Shown here in pieces: positions 57,433-64,000 of a DNA stretch of 64,000 nucleotides. The first letter of the stretch is position 1. Every line of letters begins with the position of its first letter. The notes beneath the pieces were generated by a model. That model was given only the letters and a program-made list of their open reading frames with translations, was not told the origin of the DNA and did not search any database. A program made the translations under genes and the position numbers. Source of the DNA: Lobosporangium transversale (taxonomy: Eukaryota; Mortierellomycota; Mortierellomycetes; Mortierellales; Mortierellaceae); the NCBI RefSeq assembly GCF_002105155.1, contig NW_019029014.1, positions 62,001 through 126,000 of the forward strand, given 5' to 3'.

Positions 57433-60400
57433 ATGCCTACAGCACCTGCGACACCGTCTCTACCTCAAGTGTCCTTCGTGAATTTGTATTCGGAGGACCC
57501 TTGGAAGAAACGTCAGCGGGTCAGAATTCAGCAAGCCTGCTCGGAATGTCGCCGCCAGAAAATAAAATGCGATGGTCAAAAACCTTGCAAATCCTGTAAA
57601 AAAAGCGACCGCAATTGCGTCTACAATGCCGCGGCCCATGCGTCTGGTAGTGCTTCGCCCGCAAACAAAGATGATCACCATGAAAATGCATCCAAGGACG
57701 ATCATATGAGCCCATCCACGTCTGGCGCTTCGGTCTCTGCTTCCACAAGCGTTACAGGCCCTGAGGCATCGAATGCAACCAATTCAACTGATTATAACCA
57801 ACAGCATGGACAATCCTCCTCCTCCTCCTCAGCCCATCCACACTCTTCTCACCCTTACTCTAAACATCAACATACTGTTCATCGAAATCATTCTCATGTT
57901 CAGCACATTCATCATTCAAAGGATGGCCATGTCAAACAAGAGCCTGTAGACCATGTTAAACCATCGCCTCTCCGGAAGGACTCTAAGCATGACCGCAAGG
58001 GCCACGATCATAATAGTGAAAGCAAGGCCAATAAAATGCATGTCAAAGATATTGGCAAGTACGGAGTTCCTTTAGACGAGTGGCAAAAACAAGACGAATC
58101 GTCAACCACTTCGAGCCCTGGCAGGAAAACAAGTAAGTCAACACCTTTGTAACCCTGCCCAAGAGTTTAATTGATATTAGGGATGTAAATTATTTTTATA
58201 AAAAAAAAGGTACCGTGGGAGAACGCTGAGGGCGCAAGTCATAGCCAACAATGGGTGAATGAGGTGATGGGGCGAAAGTGGGCCTTGGGGCTGCAAATTA
58301 ATAATAAAATAAAAAGAGCACTGCGGTATTTGTCTGATCCATCCGAAGCGGAGCGCAACCAAGGTGATTGATATAGTCGACAGCGTCGACCCTGATATAT
58401 TTCAATAAAAAGTCCTTGCCTGTAAATCTTTATTCACCTTCCCTCAAATCTCTGTGAGAATGTGTAAAGGATTACTGATGGTTACGAGGATAAGGGAGCG
58501 GTTTTGGCTGGGGTGAGAAGCACAGCCATATTCAGTGATCGAAGACAGTGCGTCACAGCACGGCGGAAATCGGGGAGGAAGGACATTGACCCACTACTCC
58601 GTATGCATCGGATCCCTGTCTGTCTGTCTGTCTATCTTCTGAATGGCTTGTGGTGTGCGTGTGTCCGAGTGACAAAATCACAATACGAGACACACATTGT
58701 GATTTGTACATTGGAAGAGAGATATTAATAAGAGCATAAAATATTTGTTTCTGTTTGGATGTGTCCTGCTTTTTCTCACATAGGCACTTCTCATTCAAGC
58801 CCGAACACAAAGCAGCCGCAGCAGACGCCGCTGGGGCCATTAGGTCCTATGGCCCACACACTGCAAGCATCGCCAATGCAAATGCCCATTTTCCAAAACT
58901 TCCTGCAGGCCCCTATGCCCCAGGATATATTACTCCAACAACATCACCAGCAGTTCTTGCAGGAGCAACTGCGCCAACAGCAGCTGCAGCAGCATCTCCA
59001 CCAACATCAACAACAGAGTCAACCTCAAAGCCAAAGCCAAAGCCAAAGCCAAAGTCAGACCCCACTTTTGGTTCAGTCTCCGCCCTCAAACTCGATTCAA
59101 GACATCAATACCTGTATTGACGATCTCGAGAGCAAACATACCCATAATACTCTGGTTTATATCATGGAGTCCCTCAAGCTTAATGACAATAACAATCAGG
59201 CCGGCAGAAAAGCTTATGATCTCGTCGTTGAGAAAAAGTCTGAGGATCCCAACTCAGTGCCACCACCTGAGATATCTCTTCCATCAGAATTGACCTTGCC
59301 TACGCGTTCTACTGACCTTCCCAGTATCGAGATTAGGGACCACCTTGTGGACACCTATTTTACTTATCGATATCCTATCTGGCCTATTATTCACAAGACC
59401 ATTTTTTTGAGTCAGCTGCATGATCCTAATAGCACCCCATCACTACTGCTCCTGAATGCATTGTTTGCATATGCATCACGCTACTCGTCCTGGCAGGTCC
59501 TTCGATCCGATCCAGATAAGCCAGAGACAGCAGGCCAGCTGTTTCTGGAACGTGCACAAACCATGCTCCCAGCTTTCTTGATGGCCCCTAGACTTTCAAC
59601 AGTCCAAGCTTTGCTCTTTTTAGCTCAACTTGAGGATAATGCAACTCAGCGACATACTTATCACAGTATGGCTGTTCGGATGGCTCAATTGCTCGATCTC
59701 CATAAAAGTTGTCAACACATGGGCCTTCCTGACGATGAAAGGGAGACTCGTCGCTGCATTTGGTGGACCTGCTACATGAATGATCGCCTGTTGGCGCTTT
59801 CGACCCGAAAGCCGGCGATTATCCATGATGGTGATTGCAACATTGATTTACCCTTCCAAGAACATATCTATGATGGTCCCGGAAACAATTCAGTATCGCT
59901 TTCCCATTACTATTCGCCACCTCAACTCTTTCATCAGTTACTGTTGCTAAGTAAGATTGTAGGTGGCGTTCTTAAGCATTTCACCAAAGTAGCCAACAAG
60001 CGATATCGTAGTCCAGATGCGCATGAGTTAGCGCTTACAGCCTTGGATGAATCGCTGTTTACTTGGCTTGCCTCACTACCCGATCATCTGCAGTACAACC
60101 CAGGCCCTGACTCTCTCACAACAAAGACCTTGCCATCACCGTATGTTGCTGCATTACACCTGTATTTTTACTCGATCCTTCATACACTTCATAACCCATA
60201 TATGGACTCCTCTAATCCTCGTGCCACGAATGACATGCCAAAGTCGTCTCCTTCTTTGGAGCGATGTACATTGGCAGCCTCCATGATTACGAGTTTGTCC
60301 CGCTCTCTTTGTTTCCAGCCGCAGTACGGGCTTAACTTCGGAACCCAGTGCTATGCCATTTTACACGCTGCTATAATGCATCTCACCAACACTGCCAACA

Positions 60401-61908
60401 CGACATCTTATCAGAGTTTGAAGTCCAAGTCGCAGTTTATCTCAACCCTCAGTGTCATCAAGGCATACTCTCAGCACTATGCATTTGAAGGCGTCAAGAA
60501 GAGTTCGGATGTTATGGACAATATCTACAATTGGCAAGTAGCAAGACAGCAAGAAGATAGTCCAAGTCCCTCATTAGGTCAGTCTACACCTTCGGCTGCG
60601 TCTTCAGTCTCGGTATCGTCGCCCAACCAGACAACAATCATGCGCGAGGTCAAGCATCCAGACCATCACCATGTTCTTCATCACCTGCACCATCCGTACC
60701 TTCGTTCAGAGTCAACTCCATCAAGTCCAAGACTAGGGCCTAATTCGTCATCTGGATCAAGCTTTCCTTCTCTCTGCATTCCCTCTTCACCTGCTCCGAC
60801 TCATGAGAGCGTTTTAACATCCAGGACGCGATCACCCCACGCTTGGCAACTCTCCCATAGCAATAGTGTAGCAACCAGTTTGGCGAATACGCCAACAAAT
60901 ATCGGAAGTCCGTTAATCAAGCCAGAAGGGGAGAGGACTTCCAGACTATCTGCAGGCATGAATACTTCAAACTTTCGCACGGCGGTCAACTGTTCATCTG
61001 AGCCTACTCCCGAATCTCAAGCACTGCTTTCTGATATTTATAGCCAAAACCCAACAATTACGTTTGATAATGGTCGAGTTTCACCACTGGACCAGACTTC
61101 TTTAGGCGCAATTCTTGGATTTGAACTACCCCATAGTGCAAACGAAGAGGAAGATAATGCCTATTGGAACGCGCAAGCCAACTCATTGGGAGGCATGGAT
61201 GGTTGGAATCAACAATTGATGACAGCTCAGGAACATGTATCTTATAAGAGTTCTGTGGGTGGGCCGACGGAATATTTGGGTGGCAACAATAGCCTGGGTT
61301 CATTAGAGGCTGGTTACCTTGATGCTCTAGGAGCCGCGAATGGGATTGACTTTTCCGGTTTTGGTGTCGGAGCCACTGGAACAAGTTTTGGAACTACTTT
61401 TGGAAATCCCAGCACTATGATGGGCCACAATTTTGTTTTTCAAACACAGCAACAGCGTGAACAGGAACAGCGCCAACAACAACAGCAGCAGCAGCAGCAG
61501 CAACAACACTCACCTCTCTTTTCTCAAACGTCTGGTCAAAGTCAGCAAGATGCTTCGCAGATGTTTATCAAACAGGAACCATTCCAGTTTTCACAAGATC
61601 TCGTGAACCAGGTCTACCAAAAAACACTTTCTGTGATGGAGAATGGAATCAACAATGAAGGCAAACAGAGTCCTTTAAGGAATACCAGTGCCAGTGCGAG
61701 CCCTCTATCCGATATGACACTACCAGTGCCGATACTCAAGACAGAGCCGGATATACATCAACAGCAACTCTTGCATAGACAGATGTCTGAAGGACGGAGC
61801 GATGATACCCTTGGTCTTGATATGCATTCAGATACTTCGAGCTACTTCAATTCGCCTTTAGATGGGTTAGACACGACGATGGAGGACATTGCTGAGGAAA
61901 CTTGGTGA
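57433..61908 (+). CDS. Zn2Cys6 transcription factor with fungal-specific middle domain
   Basis: Two exons, 57433-58132 and 58784-61908; 1,274 residues. The zinc cluster has six Cys in CX2CX6CX5CX2CX6C order (Cys36, 39, 46, 52, 55, 62), preceded by a basic RQRVRIQQ. A His/Ser-rich linker and Gln-rich stretches follow. The fungal-specific factor domain runs roughly from residue 425 to 700, with HLVDTYFTYRYPIWPIIH, the RRCIWWTCYMNDRLLAL motif and IDLPF. The C-terminal third is Ser/Gln/Asn-rich with an 11-Gln run near 61,480 and three KQEP/KTEP-type sumoylation-like sites. The 651-bp intron is far longer than others here and may hide a small exon. The family includes activators of sugar and nitrogen use; the target is unknown. 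It faces a transporter gene. Confidence 0.92.
58133..58783 (+). other. unusually long intron in the Zn2Cys6 gene
   Basis: Begins GTAAGT and ends TTCTCACATAG; both fit phase 1. At 651 bases it is about five times the usual length here. It contains a TGTC microsatellite at about 58,618-58,634. No obvious in-frame coding block was found inside, but a short exon cannot be excluded. Confidence 0.65.
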
Positions 61909-62271
61909 TCCATTGGCTTTTTTAATTTTTAATTTTTGTTATTTACTCACCTGTACATATAGCATTTTTAGACTTTTTACCTTCATTGCGGCTGCTCACA
62001 TATGAGTTGCAAGAACTACATAAACATATTTTGAGGATAAAAAACACATTTGATTTTGTCATATCTATATTGTCGCTGTTGTATTGTTGATATCATATTT
62101 TCTGGTAAAAAAAAGCTTTGCCGCGATGAGCTTTGCTGAGACAAACATAAAAAAATATAATCTAGATTGGGGGCTGTTTTAGGAAAGAAATAGGTGCGAT
62201 CCATGATGAGTAGCAGAGAAATATCCTGCTTGCTTTTTTTTTTTTTTTTTTTTTTTTACACTGTCTGGTTT
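61909..62271. other. convergent 3' spacer, Zn2Cys6 factor and UMP-CMP kinase
   Basis: 3' ends of two convergent genes. It holds a T-run of 23 bases at about 62,236-62,258, next to the kinase stop. Nothing else is visible. Confidence 0.45.
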
Positions 62272-63847
<1,576 letters not shown>

Positions 63848-64000
63848 GATGGCGAGAACGAGAGTGAAAGATCAGGAAGAGATCAATTAAACTCCCGAAG
63901 CTCTCTTTTTCTTGTCGGATGAAGTGTTGACGTGGAACTGAACGTTCGATGCGGATTTAATTGGCCCAGTGTGCCTGACCAAGCCAGACATGTCCCTTCC
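63848..64000. promoter_or_regulatory. upstream region of the UMP-CMP kinase gene
   Basis: The last 150 bases of the window lie upstream of the kinase ATG on the minus strand. No other gene is visible before the window ends. Confidence 0.4.

Overview
The window is nuclear DNA of a filamentous fungus, most likely an early-diverging lineage (Mucoromycota); this placement is inferred from gene style, not from a marker gene. The DNA is AT-rich. Nearly every gene is split by short GT-AG introns, and introns and spacers carry A or T homopolymers of 20-30 nt. Gene models were built by hand from splice sites, and nearly all keep a continuous reading frame across every junction; the 5' end of the transposon nuclease gene is the exception.

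Left part (1-20,687), ordinary housekeeping: mitochondrial ribosomal protein bL36m; a promethin/LDAF1-like lipid-droplet membrane protein; a large Asp-rich coiled-coil protein of unknown role (minus strand); a Yap1/Pap1-type redox bZIP factor; a mitochondrial carrier with an unusual loop insertion; and a Drs2/ATP8A-type P4-ATPase flippase.

Centre (20,688-48,957), accessory region: a tandem array of group A FAD monooxygenases. Five copies look intact (called A, B, C, E, F here), two are multi-exon pseudogenes (D, H), one is an eroded relic (G), and two are 3'-tail fragments that mark old duplication units. All intact copies share one eight-exon structure that includes an 11-nt and a 22-nt micro-exon encoding the FAD-binding GD motif. 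E and F are identical over about 1.18 kb but diverge upstream and downstream, which suggests gene conversion. Between them sits a 6,987-bp transposon with 1,357-bp terminal inverted repeats, a Tc1/mariner-like DDE transposase (D-88-E spacing) and a second gene resembling a PD-(D/E)XK nuclease.

Right part (49,601-64,000), housekeeping and regulation: LSM1 (mRNA decapping), a TatD/TATDN1 nuclease divergent from a thioredoxin-UBX fusion protein, an MFS DHA1-type transporter divergent from a large Zn2Cys6 transcription factor, and a UMP-CMP kinase with a mitochondrial-type N-terminal extension.

No rRNA, tRNA or CRISPR was recognised by eye. The most interesting parts are the monooxygenase array (micro-exons, conversion tract, pseudogene series) and the nuclease-carrying transposon inserted in it.
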